Source: Burkholderia sp. WSM2232
GTDB lineage: Bacteria > Pseudomonadota > Gammaproteobacteria > Burkholderiales > Burkholderiaceae
DNA: 64,000 nt
Reading direction: 5' to 3'
Assembly: GCF_000472545.1 (NCBI RefSeq)
Contig: NZ_KI421432.1
Location: forward strand, 248,001-312,000
Shown: one piece after another, positions 45,094 to 54,928 of the stretch
How positions within the stretch are numbered: position 1 is the stretch's first letter
Layout: each line of letters begins with the position of its first letter
Position numbers and translations under genes: made by a program
The notes under the pieces: model-generated
What the model saw: the letters and a program-made list of their open reading frames with translations, nothing else
What the model was told of the DNA's origin: nothing
Databases searched by the model: none

Positions 45094-46413
45094 TCAACGG
45101 TTCTCAGCGCGCACAGGCTCTGCGTGTGCGTCGACAGCCTTGCGCACCTTGGCAACCTGATCCACGGTCACCGCCGGCGCGTGATTGCCCCAGCTCGAAC
45201 GCACAAACGTCAGCACGTCTGCAACATCGCGGTCCGTCAGGCGCGATGCGAAATCCGGCATCGCATAGTGCGTCGGCCCCGCTGCTGTCCACGGCATCTC
45301 GCCGCCTTGCAGCACGATACGGATCAGCGAGGTCGGATCCTCGGTGTTGACGACCGTTGAAAGCGCCAACGTGGGGAAAGTGCTTTGATAGCCACTGCCA
45401 CTTGTGCGGTGACAAGCCGCGCAGTTGTCGACATAGGTCATTGCACCGTTGCTATGATCGCTGCCCGCGCGCAACGCGTGGCCCGCATTCGTGTTTGCTG
45501 CCAGGGCTGGGCCCGATGGGTTGGCCGGCGCCAGCGTCTTCAGATACGCGGCGATCGCGGCCAGATCGGAGTCGCTCAGGTGTTGCGTGCTGTTCTGCAC
45601 CACTTCCGCCATACCGCCGAACGCGGCCGAATGCGCCGTGCGTCCGCTTTTCAGGAACGTCACGATGTCCGCTTCGCTCCAACTACCAAGACCGTCTTTG
45701 GCGTCACCTCGCAGATTCTTCGCCAGGTAGTGATCAATCACACCGCCCGACAGGAACAGCCTGCCGTCGTCGGTGAGCGATTTCTCCTCTAGCCCGAATC
45801 CTCTCGGCGTATGACAGGCGCTGCAATGCGCAAGTCCTTCGACCATATAGCGGCCACGCGCAACAGGACTGTCCGGCGGCGCCGTGTCGTCGCCGACCAC
45901 TTCCGGTGCAAACGCCATGCGCCAGAAGCGCAGCGGCCAGCGCATGGAAAGCGGCCACGGTATGTCGGACGCACGGTTGCCTTGCTCGACCGGCTCGACG
46001 CCATGCATGAAATACGCGTACAACGCCTTCACGTCAGACGGCTTGACCTTTGCATACGAGACGTACGGCATTGCCGGGTACAGCGTCGAACCGTTCTGCG
46101 CGATACCGTGGCGCACCGCGCGGTCGAAATCGTCGAACGTATAGTTGCCGATGCCAGTGGCCTTGTCGGGCGTGATGTTGGTCGAGTAAATCGTGCCGAT
46201 AGGCGACGCAATGCCCCGGCCGCCCGCGAACGGCTTGCCGCCTTTCGCGGTGTGGCATGCGATGCAGTCGCCCGCCGCCGCAAGGTAGCGGCCCTTCTCG
46301 ATCAACTGCGCGTCCGCAGCAACAGGCGCGGCGACGGCCGGACGAGTAAAGACACTGGCACAAGTGCCCGCCAGAACGATCGTGCATGCGAGAGCAAAAC
46401 GAATGCTTTTCAT
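45094..46413 (-). CDS. Tri-heme cytochrome c subunit of gluconate 2-dehydrogenase-type enzyme
   Basis: Periplasmic/membrane-anchored cytochrome of 439 residues accepting electrons from the flavoprotein subunit and passing them to ubiquinone or an oxidase. A signal peptide (FALACTIVLAGTCASVFTRP) precedes three CxxCH heme sites: CIACH at 50-54, CSACH at about 198 and CAACH at about 333. Each heme domain has a distal Met candidate, for example YPAMPYVSY and GEMPWTAAGPTHYAMPDF. Third gene of the gamma-alpha-cytochrome operon, 13 bases after the flavoprotein gene. This is the standard layout of FAD-dependent gluconate, 2-ketogluconate, sorbitol or alcohol dehydrogenases. Confidence 0.93.
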   Translation of the reverse strand: MKSIRFALACTIVLAGTCASVFTRPAVAAPVAADAQLIEKGRYLAAAGDCIACHTAKGGKPFAGGRGIASPIGTIYSTNITPDKATGIGNYTFDDFDRAVRHGIAQNGSTLYPAMPYVSYAKVKPSDVKALYAYFMHGVEPVEQGNRASDIPWPLSMRWPLRFWRMAFAPEVVGDDTAPPDSPVARGRYMVEGLAHCSACHTPRGFGLEEKSLTDDGRLFLSGGVIDHYLAKNLRGDAKDGLGSWSEADIVTFLKSGRTAHSAAFGGMAEVVQNSTQHLSDSDLAAIAAYLKTLAPANPSGPALAANTNAGHALRAGSDHSNGAMTYVDNCAACHRTSGSGYQSTFPTLALSTVVNTEDPTSLIRIVLQGGEMPWTAAGPTHYAMPDFASRLTDRDVADVLTFVRSSWGNHAPAVTVDQVAKVRKAVDAHAEPVRAENR

Positions 46414-46426
46414 GATTGCCGTCTCC

Positions 46427-48202
46427 TTATGCCTGTACCAGCGGAGCCGGATCTTTCAGATACTGCTCGCGGATCGCCTTCGCCGAGTGGAACGCGAGCG
46501 CCGCGACGATGCCCGTCGGGTTGTAGCCCATGTTCTGCGGGAACGCCGAAGCGCCCATTACGAAGACATTGGGCACGTCCCAGCTTTGCAGATACTTGTT
46601 GACGACGCTCGTTGCGGGCGACGCACCCATTACCGCGCCGCCCGTGGTGTGGGTGGACTGGTAGACACGCGTGTCGTAGTGCTGCCCCTTCTTGCGGATC
46701 GCGCGGAAATGCTTTTCCGGGTTCATCGCCTTCGCGACTTCCTCCATACGCGTGCCGATATAGTCGAGCATTGAGTATTCGTTGTCGTGCCAGTCGAACG
46801 TCATGCGCAGCAGCGGCAGGCCGTACGCGTCCCGATAGGTCGGATCGAGATCGAGGTAGGCGTCGCGATATGGCATCACCGAGCCGGAGATGCCGATGGT
46901 CATGTAGCGCTGATAGGCATCGCTAATGCCGGCTTTCCAGCCGCTGCCCCAGGTCGGCGTGCCCGGCACCGTCGCGGCCTGCTTGATTGGACGGCCGCCC
47001 GTGCGGATGTGGCGAATGCTCGCGCCGCCGACAAAGCCGAGCGGACCATGATCGAACTGATCGCCATTGAAATCGTCAAGGCCCACGCCGCCGGCGCCGC
47101 TGCCGACGAACGGGTTGAGCTGGGTGCCCTTGGGCAGCAGCACATTAATGCCGCCGTTCATCTGGTACGCGTAGTTGCGCCCGACCACGCCCTCGCCCGT
47201 TTTCGGATCATAGGGCTTGCCGATGCCGGAAAGCAGCAACAGGCGCACGTTGTGCATCTGGAACGCGGCGACGATCACCATGTCCGCGGGCTGCTCCACT
47301 TCGCGGCCTTGCGCGTCGATGTACGTCACGCCAGTCGCACGCTTCTTGTCCGGCGAAAGGAGCACCCTGGTAACGTAAGACTTTGTTCGGAGTTCGAAGT
47401 TTGCCTTCTTCAGCAGCACAGGAAGAATGGTGGTCTGCGGCGACGCCTTGGAGTACATATAGCAGCCGAAGTCTTCGCAGAAGCCGCAGAAGTTGCACGG
47501 CCCCAGACGCACGCCATACGGATTCGTATAAGGCGTCGACGCATTCGCTGCGGGCGCCGGATACGGATGCAAGCCGACTTCGCGCGCCGCCTTCTCGAAC
47601 AAGGACGCGCCAAGGCTGTTTTTCAGCGGCGGTGTCGGAAACTCGCTGCTGCGGCGCCCTTCCAGCGGATTGCCGCCGGCCTGGAGATCGCCGTTCAGAT
47701 TGCCCGCCTTGCCGGACGTACCGAAAACCTTCTCCGCGAAATCGAAGAATGGCTCCATCTCGTCATAAGTGACGCCGAAGTCCTGAACCTGCATGCCCTC
47801 CGGAATGAATTTCTTGCCGTAGCGCTCTTCATAGCGCGTGCGCAACTGGAGCTCCTCGGGCAGCATCCGGTAATGCATGCCGTTCCAGTGAAAGCCCGCG
47901 CCGCCCACGCCATTGCCGAGAAGAAACGATGCGTGCTGGCGATATGGGACCGCGAGATCATCCACGCCATGCCGGATCGTCACCGTTTCCGACGACAAGT
48001 CCTGGAACAGCTCGCCGCGCACCGCGTACTTGAGTTCGTCGACAACCTTTGGATAGTTCGCATCGGTAGGCGTGTCGCGCATCGGTCCGCGCTCGAGCGC
48101 GACCACGTTGAGTCCTGCGTCAGTGAGTTCCTGCGCGAGAATCGCACCGGTCCAGCCAAAACCTACGACAACGCAATCGACCTTGTTCTTCTTGATTGCC
48201 AC
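46427..48202 (-). CDS. GMC-family FAD subunit of gluconate 2-dehydrogenase-type enzyme
   Basis: Catalytic flavoprotein of 591 residues that oxidises a sugar acid or polyol in the periplasm. FAD motif GFGWTG at residues 14-19 (VDCVVVGFGWTGAILAQE), LLGNGVGGAGFHWNGMHYR for flavin contacts, the cysteine-rich GPCNFCGFCEDFGCYMYS seen in this subfamily (an Fe-S or structural site), and the C-terminal HTTGGAVMGASPATSVVN and GYNPTGIVAALA with the active-site His/Asn region. No own signal peptide: it is expected to ride with the Tat-signal gamma subunit. Three bases separate it from that gene. Confidence 0.94.
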   Translation of the reverse strand: MAIKKNKVDCVVVGFGWTGAILAQELTDAGLNVVALERGPMRDTPTDANYPKVVDELKYAVRGELFQDLSSETVTIRHGVDDLAVPYRQHASFLLGNGVGGAGFHWNGMHYRMLPEELQLRTRYEERYGKKFIPEGMQVQDFGVTYDEMEPFFDFAEKVFGTSGKAGNLNGDLQAGGNPLEGRRSSEFPTPPLKNSLGASLFEKAAREVGLHPYPAPAANASTPYTNPYGVRLGPCNFCGFCEDFGCYMYSKASPQTTILPVLLKKANFELRTKSYVTRVLLSPDKKRATGVTYIDAQGREVEQPADMVIVAAFQMHNVRLLLLSGIGKPYDPKTGEGVVGRNYAYQMNGGINVLLPKGTQLNPFVGSGAGGVGLDDFNGDQFDHGPLGFVGGASIRHIRTGGRPIKQAATVPGTPTWGSGWKAGISDAYQRYMTIGISGSVMPYRDAYLDLDPTYRDAYGLPLLRMTFDWHDNEYSMLDYIGTRMEEVAKAMNPEKHFRAIRKKGQHYDTRVYQSTHTTGGAVMGASPATSVVNKYLQSWDVPNVFVMGASAFPQNMGYNPTGIVAALAFHSAKAIREQYLKDPAPLVQA

Positions 48203-48205
48203 TGC

Positions 48206-48925
48206 TTACCCCCGCCTGCCGTTGATCGACACCGGACCGTACGGGTACTTCGCGCCCGGTTGCTCGATCCAGTCCATGAAGTCCGCGCGTGCGCCCGGAA
48301 AACCGAGCATCTTCCAGCCCGCCATATCCTTGTTGCCGCCGTAGATGGGATCGGCGAAGAAGCCCTCCTTGGTATTGCCAAGCAGGAACGAGAAAAACGT
48401 GCGCGACGGCACAGATTCGAACGCGGGCTTGCCGTGTTCCATGTCGTGAAGTACCGCTTCCTGCGCGGCCACGTCGAGTTGGGCGAAGGTCTTGCCGCCG
48501 TGGTTCTTCTTGCAGTATTCGTCGCACGCTGCAATGCCATGACGGTAGACATCGCGCGGCGCCAGATTGATCTGATAACCCATTTCCGCGACGACATCCG
48601 GATGGAAGGGCCCTTGCATGTACCAGAGCTTGCCGTGACCGTAAGGCGTTTCCATCTGCCGGTCGATGTACTCGGGCACGCCGGCCTTCAGCGCGCCCGC
48701 ACCGTGTTCGTCTTCGGGAATCAACCGATCCACCGCCGCGTACAGGAAGGTCCATTCGGCAGTGGTGAAGTACGTGGGGTGATAGTCGGCGCGAGCGGCG
48801 GCGCTCGGCGCCGCGCTATTGCAGGCCGACTGCGTGAGCGCTGCGCCCGACGCGACCGACGCAGCCGGCACGATGGCCAGCACTTGCCGCAGGAAGCGTC
48901 GCCGCGGCTCGGGTTGTTTTGACAT
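48206..48925 (-). CDS. Gluconate 2-dehydrogenase gamma subunit (Tat-exported)
   Basis: Small subunit of 239 residues needed to export and mature the flavoprotein. The N-terminus PEPRRRFLRQVLAIVPAASV is a twin-arginine signal, followed by a possible lipobox-like ALTQSAC. The body reads YFTTAEWTFLYAAVDRLIPE, DEHGAGALKAGVPEYIDRQM and GFFADPIYGGNKDMAGWKML, all family marks. First gene of the operon; agaggacc upstream of ATG 48925. Confidence 0.94.
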   Translation of the reverse strand: MSKQPEPRRRFLRQVLAIVPAASVASGAALTQSACNSAAPSAAARADYHPTYFTTAEWTFLYAAVDRLIPEDEHGAGALKAGVPEYIDRQMETPYGHGKLWYMQGPFHPDVVAEMGYQINLAPRDVYRHGIAACDEYCKKNHGGKTFAQLDVAAQEAVLHDMEHGKPAFESVPSRTFFSFLLGNTKEGFFADPIYGGNKDMAGWKMLGFPGARADFMDWIEQPGAKYPYGPVSINGRRG

Positions 48926-48966
48926 GGGGTCCTCTTTTGTACTATGTGTTTACGTTATATTGAGGC

Positions 48967-48999
48967 AAAAAGACGGTCCCGTAATGCGTCCGTCCGTCT
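48967..48999 (-). terminator. Rho-independent terminator of chemoreceptor gene
   Basis: Read on the minus strand: agacgg, a 17-base loop, ccgtct, then ttttt. It starts just after the chemoreceptor stop at 49016 and before the promoter of the dehydrogenase operon. Confidence 0.65.
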
Positions 49000-49015
49000 C
49001 ATGGGTCTGCCGGTT

Positions 49016-50569
49016 TCAGCGCGTTTGATCGCCCAGGCTGAACTGCGTCGCGGCTTCAGCGAGTCTTTGCGCCTGATCTTCCAGCGAACCGGCTGCCGCA
49101 GCGGCTTCTTCGACAAGCGCCGCGTTCTGTTGGGTGGCGTTGTCCATGCTGTGCACGGCGATGCTGACCTGGCTAAGCCCGTGGCTTTGTTCCTGCGTCG
49201 CGGCGGCAATCTCGGCCATGATCGCGTTGGTCCTGGCAACCGCATCGATCAACTCGGTCATCGTGTCGCCGGCCTCGTTCACCTGTTTGGCGCCGTCGTC
49301 GATACGCGTCGTGGAGTTTGCGATCAGCTCGCGAATTTCCTTGGCCGCGGCGGACGAGCGCTGTGCAAGCGTGCGGACTTCGCCGGCCACGACTGCAAAG
49401 CCGCGTCCCTGGTCGCCGGCACGCGCGGCTTCTACCGCAGCGTTGAGCGCAAGAATGTTGGTCTGAAACGCAATCCCTTCGATGATCGACGTAATCTCAG
49501 CAACCGACGCCGAACTCTGGCTGATCTCGCCCATGGTCTTGACGACGCGCGAAACCGCTTCATGCCCGCGCCGCGCGATATCCGACGCCGACGACGAGAG
49601 TTCGGTGGCGCGCTGCACGTTGTCGGCATTTTGCCGGACCGTGCCGCTCAACTGCTCTGCGCTGGTTGCAGTTTCCTGAATCGATGCAGCCTGCGATTCC
49701 GTACGGGCAGAAAGATCTGCATTGCCTGCAGCGATCTGGCGCGTCGCGGTCGCAATTGCAGTGCTGCCCTCGGTCAGGGTACGCACGGTGCGCCGCAAAT
49801 TGGCCTGCATCTCTGCCAGACCGCTCAGCATGCGCCCCATTTCGTCGTGCGTGCGAATCTCTATGTCCCGGCCCAGATTGCCTCGTGCGATCTGGCCGAA
49901 ATGCGCGATAGCATCGTTTACCGGAACCAGAATGGCCTTGCGAAGGAAATACCAGCCGCCCACGGCAGCGCACAGGCCCGCGGCGATCGCGGCGAAGCTG
50001 CCCGCGAGCAGCAGGTGATAGCGGTGCTCAGTGGCTTCATATTGCTGCTGCGACTGCTTGAACTGATAGGTCTTTAGCGCATTCGCTGCTTCCTGCATGC
50101 TCGTGTAGATCTTTCCCACACTGAACATCAGCTTGAGTATCTCCTCACGATTGCCGCGCTGGGTCGCCTCGCGAAAGCGTGCGAGTTCCGTCTGGGTCGC
50201 CTGGTACTGCTGCGTCACGCCCGCTGCAAGCCGGTCTTCTTCTGCATCGCGCGGCAGCGAAAGATACTTTTGCCATGCTGCATCCGCCGCCTCTCGAACT
50301 TCCTTCTCCTTGCCGTACATGTTCAGCGCGTCCTGCGAGCCGGGATCGATCGCGGCGCGGTCGAGCGAGGTGCGTTGACGCCCGACCATGATGGTCATCT
50401 CGCCGACGGCAATCGACTTGGGCAACTGTTCAGAATACGTTTGCCGGTTTGCGTTGTTGCTGGTGACCATCCCGGACACCCCAAAAGCGCCGATGACAAC
50501 CAGCAGTACTCCAAGAAAGGACATTGCCGCAACGAGGCGGGCATTGATAGAAAGATGGCTGCGTAGCAT
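49016..50569 (-). CDS. Methyl-accepting chemotaxis protein
   Basis: Chemoreceptor of about 517 residues from ATG 50569. TM1 is about 11-33 (LVAAMSFLGVLLVVIGAFGV), then a four-helix periplasmic domain, TM2 at about 190-212 (LLLAGSFAAIAAGLCAAVGG), HAMP starting KAILVPVNDAIAHF, and the signalling hairpin [20 protein letters not shown]. The frame remains open to 50767 and would add a 66-residue N-terminus with MQFDIGKVLKLARGLPIFRK, but TM1 then would not be near the start as in relatives. Placed directly before the dehydrogenase operon on the same strand but separated by a terminator. Ligand unknown. Confidence 0.93.
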   Translation of the reverse strand: MLRSHLSINARLVAAMSFLGVLLVVIGAFGVSGMVTSNNANRQTYSEQLPKSIAVGEMTIMVGRQRTSLDRAAIDPGSQDALNMYGKEKEVREAADAAWQKYLSLPRDAEEDRLAAGVTQQYQATQTELARFREATQRGNREEILKLMFSVGKIYTSMQEAANALKTYQFKQSQQQYEATEHRYHLLLAGSFAAIAAGLCAAVGGWYFLRKAILVPVNDAIAHFGQIARGNLGRDIEIRTHDEMGRMLSGLAEMQANLRRTVRTLTEGSTAIATATRQIAAGNADLSARTESQAASIQETATSAEQLSGTVRQNADNVQRATELSSSASDIARRGHEAVSRVVKTMGEISQSSASVAEITSIIEGIAFQTNILALNAAVEAARAGDQGRGFAVVAGEVRTLAQRSSAAAKEIRELIANSTTRIDDGAKQVNEAGDTMTELIDAVARTNAIMAEIAAATQEQSHGLSQVSIAVHSMDNATQQNAALVEEAAAAAGSLEDQAQRLAEAATQFSLGDQTR

Positions 50570-50841
50570 TTTGGTAAGGGAATAGTCGCTTAAAAATAAA
50601 CCGGAGGCCCAGGCATGAAGTTCCGCTATCGTCTTACGGAATATCGGCAGGCCGCGCGCCAGCTTTAGTACTTTCCCGATATCGAATTGCATACGCCCGG
50701 CGCGCAACGGCGAATACCGTGTACGCGTTCGTCGTGTGCAATGATCTTCAAACTGCTTGCAAGCCACATCCCTGTTGACTTTGGTCGACTCTTACAACAC
50801 CGTAATCTGCAGAGACTGGGCGCTTTTGCGCAAACGCAGCG

Positions 50842-51147
50842 TCAAGCCTCCAACTGCTCGAGCACCTTACCTTTGGTTTCAATGCCCAGAAAATGCACGG
50901 CCACTGCCGCAAGAAACGGCACAGCCGCGAGTATGTAAAACGCGAACTGCAGATTGCCGCCGATCATCGTCTTCGAGACGATGGCAGGCGCGAAGATTGC
51001 CGCCACTTTCAGCCATGCGCCGCCCACGCTGCAGCCCATCGCACGGATGCTTGTTGGATACAGCTCCGGCGTATACACATAAGCGGTGATAAAACCGCAA
51101 GCGAGAAAGCCCAGCGACAACGCACAGCAGGTCGCCACCACATACAC
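50842..51147 (-). pseudogene. MFS transporter C-terminal remnant
   Basis: About 100 residues equal to the last three helices of a sugar/metabolite MFS carrier: ACGFITAYVYTPELYPTSIR, AMGCSVGGAWLKVAAIFAPA and FLGIETKGKVLEQLEA. The N-terminal three quarters are missing. On the minus strand the DNA immediately upstream is a transposase remnant, so insertion and later deletion probably destroyed the gene. Confidence 0.75.
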
Positions 51148-51154
51148 GACGAAT

Positions 51155-51625
51155 CATGCAGCAGGCCTGCCAGCAGGAGCGATTGCTTCTGCACGCGATT
51201 GGACTGGAAGATTGCTCAGCAGCTTGCACTCGATGCCGGGACGCCCGGGCGGCACATCGCGCTCTTGCGCGCGGATCACCGCGAGTTGCAGCGCCGGGTA
51301 GTGGCTTTGCTTGCCGATGGGCGGCAACACCGTCATGCTCTGGGATAAGAATGCGGCCTTGCGTCGACCTGAAGCGCTCTGCACTCGCATGGAGGTGACC
51401 GCTCAAGATTTCCTGCTCGCTAACCTGCTCATTAGACAGGAATCGGTAAGCTGCCTTCGTGGAGGACCAATCCTGACATGCAACGGAAATCGTCTGGCCT
51501 ATGCCCGACCATAACCGTTCCAGCACCATGCCAAAGCGCTTGCACAATCTGGCGTCCTGAGATTTGCTCGCCTCGATCTCCTTCTGGAACCAGGCTCCCT
51601 CGCCTACCCGCTCTTTCTTAGCCAT
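51155..51625 (-). mobile_element. Tn5/IS4-family transposase remnant
   Basis: Starts with an intact N-terminus (WFQKEIEASKSQDARLCKRF, SVACQDWSSTKAAYRFLSNE, the Tn5-type DNA-binding part) down to about 51325 (RILIPEHDGV). Then a different frame (51390-51154) supplies an internal piece, YPALQLAVIRAQERDVPPGR and LLSNLPVQSRAEAIA, which matches the Tn5-type region some 200 residues further on. The catalytic core between and the C-terminus are lost. No terminal inverted repeats were found. Defective insertion sequence. Confidence 0.8.
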
Positions 51626-51825
51626 CTTGCTTGCGCAATGACTACAACGCGTGCCAGGTTACCAGGTTTCGTGGCTGAAATGTGCAATCACAAGGTTCGC
51701 ACGGCCATTACGCTTTGTGCATTCCACCTTTGGCCAACATCGTCTACTGTTAGACACGGACCAGGGAGTAGGTCCGTGTATGCACGCTCGTGGTATCTCA
51801 AGACTGGATACGAAGGGGAAAATTC

Positions 51826-52590
51826 ATGGCAGCATTGGTAGATCATCCGGCAGCGCTTTTCCTGGTACTTCTCGTGTTGTTCACCGGCGCCGTGGCATTC
51901 GGCGCATTCGTTCTGCGTCGCCTGGTCGAACTGCGCGACGACGATCGCGAAGACTTCAATCTCATCCAGACATCTACGCTGACACTGCTGGCATTGCTGA
52001 TCGGCTTCAGTTTGTCGATGGCTGTAGGCCGTTATGATCAGCGAAAGAACCTTGAAGAAGGTGAGGCAAATGCGATCGGTACGGAGTATGTCCGGGCCGA
52101 TCTGGCCGGCCCCCCGAACGCGACCCGCATAAAGGAACGGCTCGTTGACTACCTGCGGTTGCGGCTCGCCAATTATCGAACCCGTGATCCCAAGGAACTC
52201 GCACAACTCAATCGCGATACGGCCACTGCGCAAGCCGATCTCTGGAAGCTGGCCACGCAGGTGGCCGAGACCCATGCCACGCCAATAGGCGCTCTCGTGG
52301 TCGCGGGAATGAACGACGTTCTGAATTCACAGGACTATGCGGAAGCGGCGCGCATCAACCATATTCCTCTGGGTGCGTGGTTTCTCATGACCGCAATTGC
52401 GCTGTTTGGCTGCACCATTCAGGGCTACGGCGCAAAGGGACGGCTACGGCGAGGCGCGTTGCTGGCGATACTGCCGTTCACCGTCGCGTTGTCGCTGGCT
52501 TTGATTGCAGACATCGACAGTCCGCGAGGAGGGATCATTCGTGTCGAGCCGCAAGACCTCGCGAGGCTTCTACAATCGCTGGGAAAATAG
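51826..52590 (+). CDS. Bestrophin/DUF4239-like membrane protein
   Basis: 254-residue membrane protein. Helices at about 10-30 (FLVLLVLFTGAVAFGAFVLR), 46-66 (TSTLTLLALLIGFSLSMAVG), and two near the C-terminus (WFLMTAIALFGCTIQGYGA and LLAILPFTVALSLALIADID), with a 100-residue helical cytoplasmic stretch between (YDQRKNLEEGEANAIGTEYV). This arrangement and GFSLSMA..R...R..L...EANAIGT are typical of the DUF4239 (bestrophin-like) family, of unknown function. ATG 51826 with aagggg upstream. Single gene; neighbours are a transposase remnant and a convergent monooxygenase. Confidence 0.8.
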   Translation: MAALVDHPAALFLVLLVLFTGAVAFGAFVLRRLVELRDDDREDFNLIQTSTLTLLALLIGFSLSMAVGRYDQRKNLEEGEANAIGTEYVRADLAGPPNATRIKERLVDYLRLRLANYRTRDPKELAQLNRDTATAQADLWKLATQVAETHATPIGALVVAGMNDVLNSQDYAEAARINHIPLGAWFLMTAIALFGCTIQGYGAKGRLRRGALLAILPFTVALSLALIADIDSPRGGIIRVEPQDLARLLQSLGK

Positions 52591-52699
52591 CGGCGCCGGC
52601 AGCAAGGCTACGCGCGTTGCTTTCACCAACGGCCGCGTGCTTGCTGCCCGTGAGCTGATTGACGCTTCGGCCCGAGAAACGGTTCGCCTGGGCTGCTGT

Positions 52700-54259
52700 C
52701 TACGAGGCGGACCCGCCTGCGTCCGCAGGTTCGCCAAACCATTCCGACAGGGCCCGGATAACCTCTTCGTCGTCGGGGACGGTTTCGCTCGCCCACGCAA
52801 CAAACCCGTCAGGACGCACCAGTACAGCGCGCAAGCCAAGCCGGTCCCGCACGTCGCCCGCGACATGGGTGACTCGTTCGCGCCAATGGCTCGTAAGCGC
52901 TTCGAGCGATGCGAGCGTGTCGAAGTCCAACAAAAGGCCCTTGCCTTCGCGCAGAAGGCTCCCAACCTTCGTCCCGTCGACCAGTTCGAAATCAGGAACG
53001 CTGCGGCCCGCGAGCGGATGACCGCTGCCAGGATCGTAGCGCAAAGACACGCCCCACACGCGCTCGGCGAAATACGTCGCGCCATCCCGAGTCTCGATGA
53101 GATCGCGGATGATCGCTTCGAGCGCTCGCGTGCTTTGAGTGGGCCGCATGAGCGCGACTTGCGCGCGCGACCAGTCGAGCACGCCCGCTCCCACTGGGTG
53201 CCGCTCTCGTTGATAACTGTCGAGCAGGCCGGCTGGCGCGTTGCCGCGGATCGTGGCGGCCAGCTTCCAACCGAGGTTCATCGCATCTCCGATCCCGAGA
53301 TTGAGCCCTTGACCGCCCAACGGAGAGTGGATGTGAGCGGCATCGCCCGCGAGCAGCACGCGTCCATTGCGATACGCCGTGGTCTGGTACGCGCGATCCG
53401 TCCAGGTGGTAGCGAGTCGAAGTTTCGCCAGCGTGATGTGCGCGCCGGACACGCGGCGCAATACCGCCTGCACATGTTCAAGCGTGACCGGCTCGCGCCG
53501 GTGACAGGCGCCGCCGTCGAACTCGACCATCGCGATCGTGCCGGGTTGCGCATAGGTGTACATGCCGGCCGCCGTATAGTGCCGGCCGGGGCGCAGCGCC
53601 TGCGGATCGGCCATCTCTACTTCGACGGAATAGCCGGTGAACTCAGGGTCCGTGCCCACGAAGTCAAAGGCGCCTGCCTTGCGCACCGCACTGCGGCCGC
53701 CGTCGCAACCGACGAGCCAGCGTCCGCGAAAAGTCGCTCCACCGGCGTGAACAGTCACGCCCTCGTCCGACGTCTGCAATTCGTCGACACCGAAGCCACG
53801 CCGGACTTCGACGCCCATTGCACTCGCCCGCCCGGCCAAGACCGTTTCAAGCGTCTCCAACGTAACAGCCATGCTGGTGCCTGCCGGGCCCGGCAGGCGA
53901 TACGGCCACTTCGACGCGTCGATGTTGTCGTGATAGAACTGGATGCCCGCGAAATGGCCGGCGGGTCGGCGCGGCTGCTGCATCCAGTGCGCGGAGCGAG
54001 TCGTGAGCGGGTCACCGTTTGCACGCTGCGCCGTGACCAGCTCATCCAGCAACTCGCGGCGATACAGCGCTTCAAGCGTAGGCGCCGAGAGACCGCGCAT
54101 TCCGAACGGAAGGCGCTTTAACGGAGAGTGGGGGTCTGGGGCGCGCTCCAGCACGAGGACCGACAGGTCCGACAGGCGCAGTTCGCAGGCGAGAAACAGG
54201 CCAACGGGGCCGGCTCCGGCGATTACTACGTCATAGATAGGTTGAAACGGGCTTTGCAT
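52700..54259 (-). CDS. FAD-dependent aromatic monooxygenase (PheA/TfdB-type)
   Basis: Single-component flavoprotein hydroxylase of 519 residues, NAD(P)H-dependent, acting on phenols, polyketides or similar rings. FAD motif YDVVIAGAGPVGLFLACELR at the start, the DG fold-check motif WLVGCDGGRSAVRKAGA, and GRVLLAGDAAHIHSPLGGQG then LNLGIGDAMNLGWKLA. The C-terminal thioredoxin-like domain (about 390-519) has lost the usual cysteines. The group also contains RdmE/OxyS-type antibiotic-tailoring or inactivating enzymes. It is alone, with no regulator or reductase beside it, so the substrate is open. Confidence 0.9.
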   Translation of the reverse strand: MQSPFQPIYDVVIAGAGPVGLFLACELRLSDLSVLVLERAPDPHSPLKRLPFGMRGLSAPTLEALYRRELLDELVTAQRANGDPLTTRSAHWMQQPRRPAGHFAGIQFYHDNIDASKWPYRLPGPAGTSMAVTLETLETVLAGRASAMGVEVRRGFGVDELQTSDEGVTVHAGGATFRGRWLVGCDGGRSAVRKAGAFDFVGTDPEFTGYSVEVEMADPQALRPGRHYTAAGMYTYAQPGTIAMVEFDGGACHRREPVTLEHVQAVLRRVSGAHITLAKLRLATTWTDRAYQTTAYRNGRVLLAGDAAHIHSPLGGQGLNLGIGDAMNLGWKLAATIRGNAPAGLLDSYQRERHPVGAGVLDWSRAQVALMRPTQSTRALEAIIRDLIETRDGATYFAERVWGVSLRYDPGSGHPLAGRSVPDFELVDGTKVGSLLREGKGLLLDFDTLASLEALTSHWRERVTHVAGDVRDRLGLRAVLVRPDGFVAWASETVPDDEEVIRALSEWFGEPADAGGSAS

Positions 54260-54928
54260 GAACGACTCCTGTGTCGATGTCCGACCGGAGCGTTCCTCAG
54301 GTTGAGAATCACACGGACGAACGTTTGGACGCCTTGTCAGCGTCAGATGTTCGTCGCGGGGATCTCATGCACGAGGCCAAAGACCAGAGCTTTCGTTACC
54401 GAAAGGACTTGGGCTTACCAAACCAAGTCTGCCTTTTCCGACACGGCTTTATAACACCCTGGAGGTAAGGCCGCAATGAGCGGCAGCAGTGGAGGTCGCG
54501 GGACGGGGCTCGCGAAAGGGCGGTATGTGAAAACGCGCGGTTCGCAACTGCACATTGAGCGCAGCTCACGTACGCTGTGGACTACGTTCTCGATCGGCAT
54601 TTCTTGCCGGTCGGTCATGACTGGTGTTGTCAATGCGTTGGGAATCCTTATTTTTCCTGGAGCCGTTGGCCCGACTTCAACCCGGCGCGATCACAACGGC
54701 TGCGCGCTGCAAAAGCGAGCGTATGGTTGCGCGCGCAACCTGCCAGACAGCATTCACACGGAGCGCCAGCCGGACCTTTTCCGGGTTCGCTTAAATCAGA
54801 CAAGATCCCCTCCGCCCCGCCAACGGCGTGCAGCAAGGCCTTTGTAATGATCGATTACGAACCCCCTTCAGAGCCGCCGATTTGCGCCGTAACCACAGTT
54901 TCTATCTCAAACACAATGGAAGCTGTAA
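54260..54928. other. Intergenic region, 670 bases, no gene supported
   Basis: A plus-strand frame at 54476-54847 has ggaggt upstream but its 123 residues are compositionally poor and unlike any family. The rest shows no recognisable coding or repeat structure. The right end must hold the promoter of the chemoreceptor gene. Confidence 0.4.

Noticed and set aside
50570-50767. N-terminal extension of the second chemoreceptor
   Set aside because: Would put 66 extra residues before TM1, without a ribosome site; family members start just before TM1.
54476-54847. 123-codon frame with ggaggt upstream
   Set aside because: Composition and lack of any motif do not support a protein despite the ribosome-like site.
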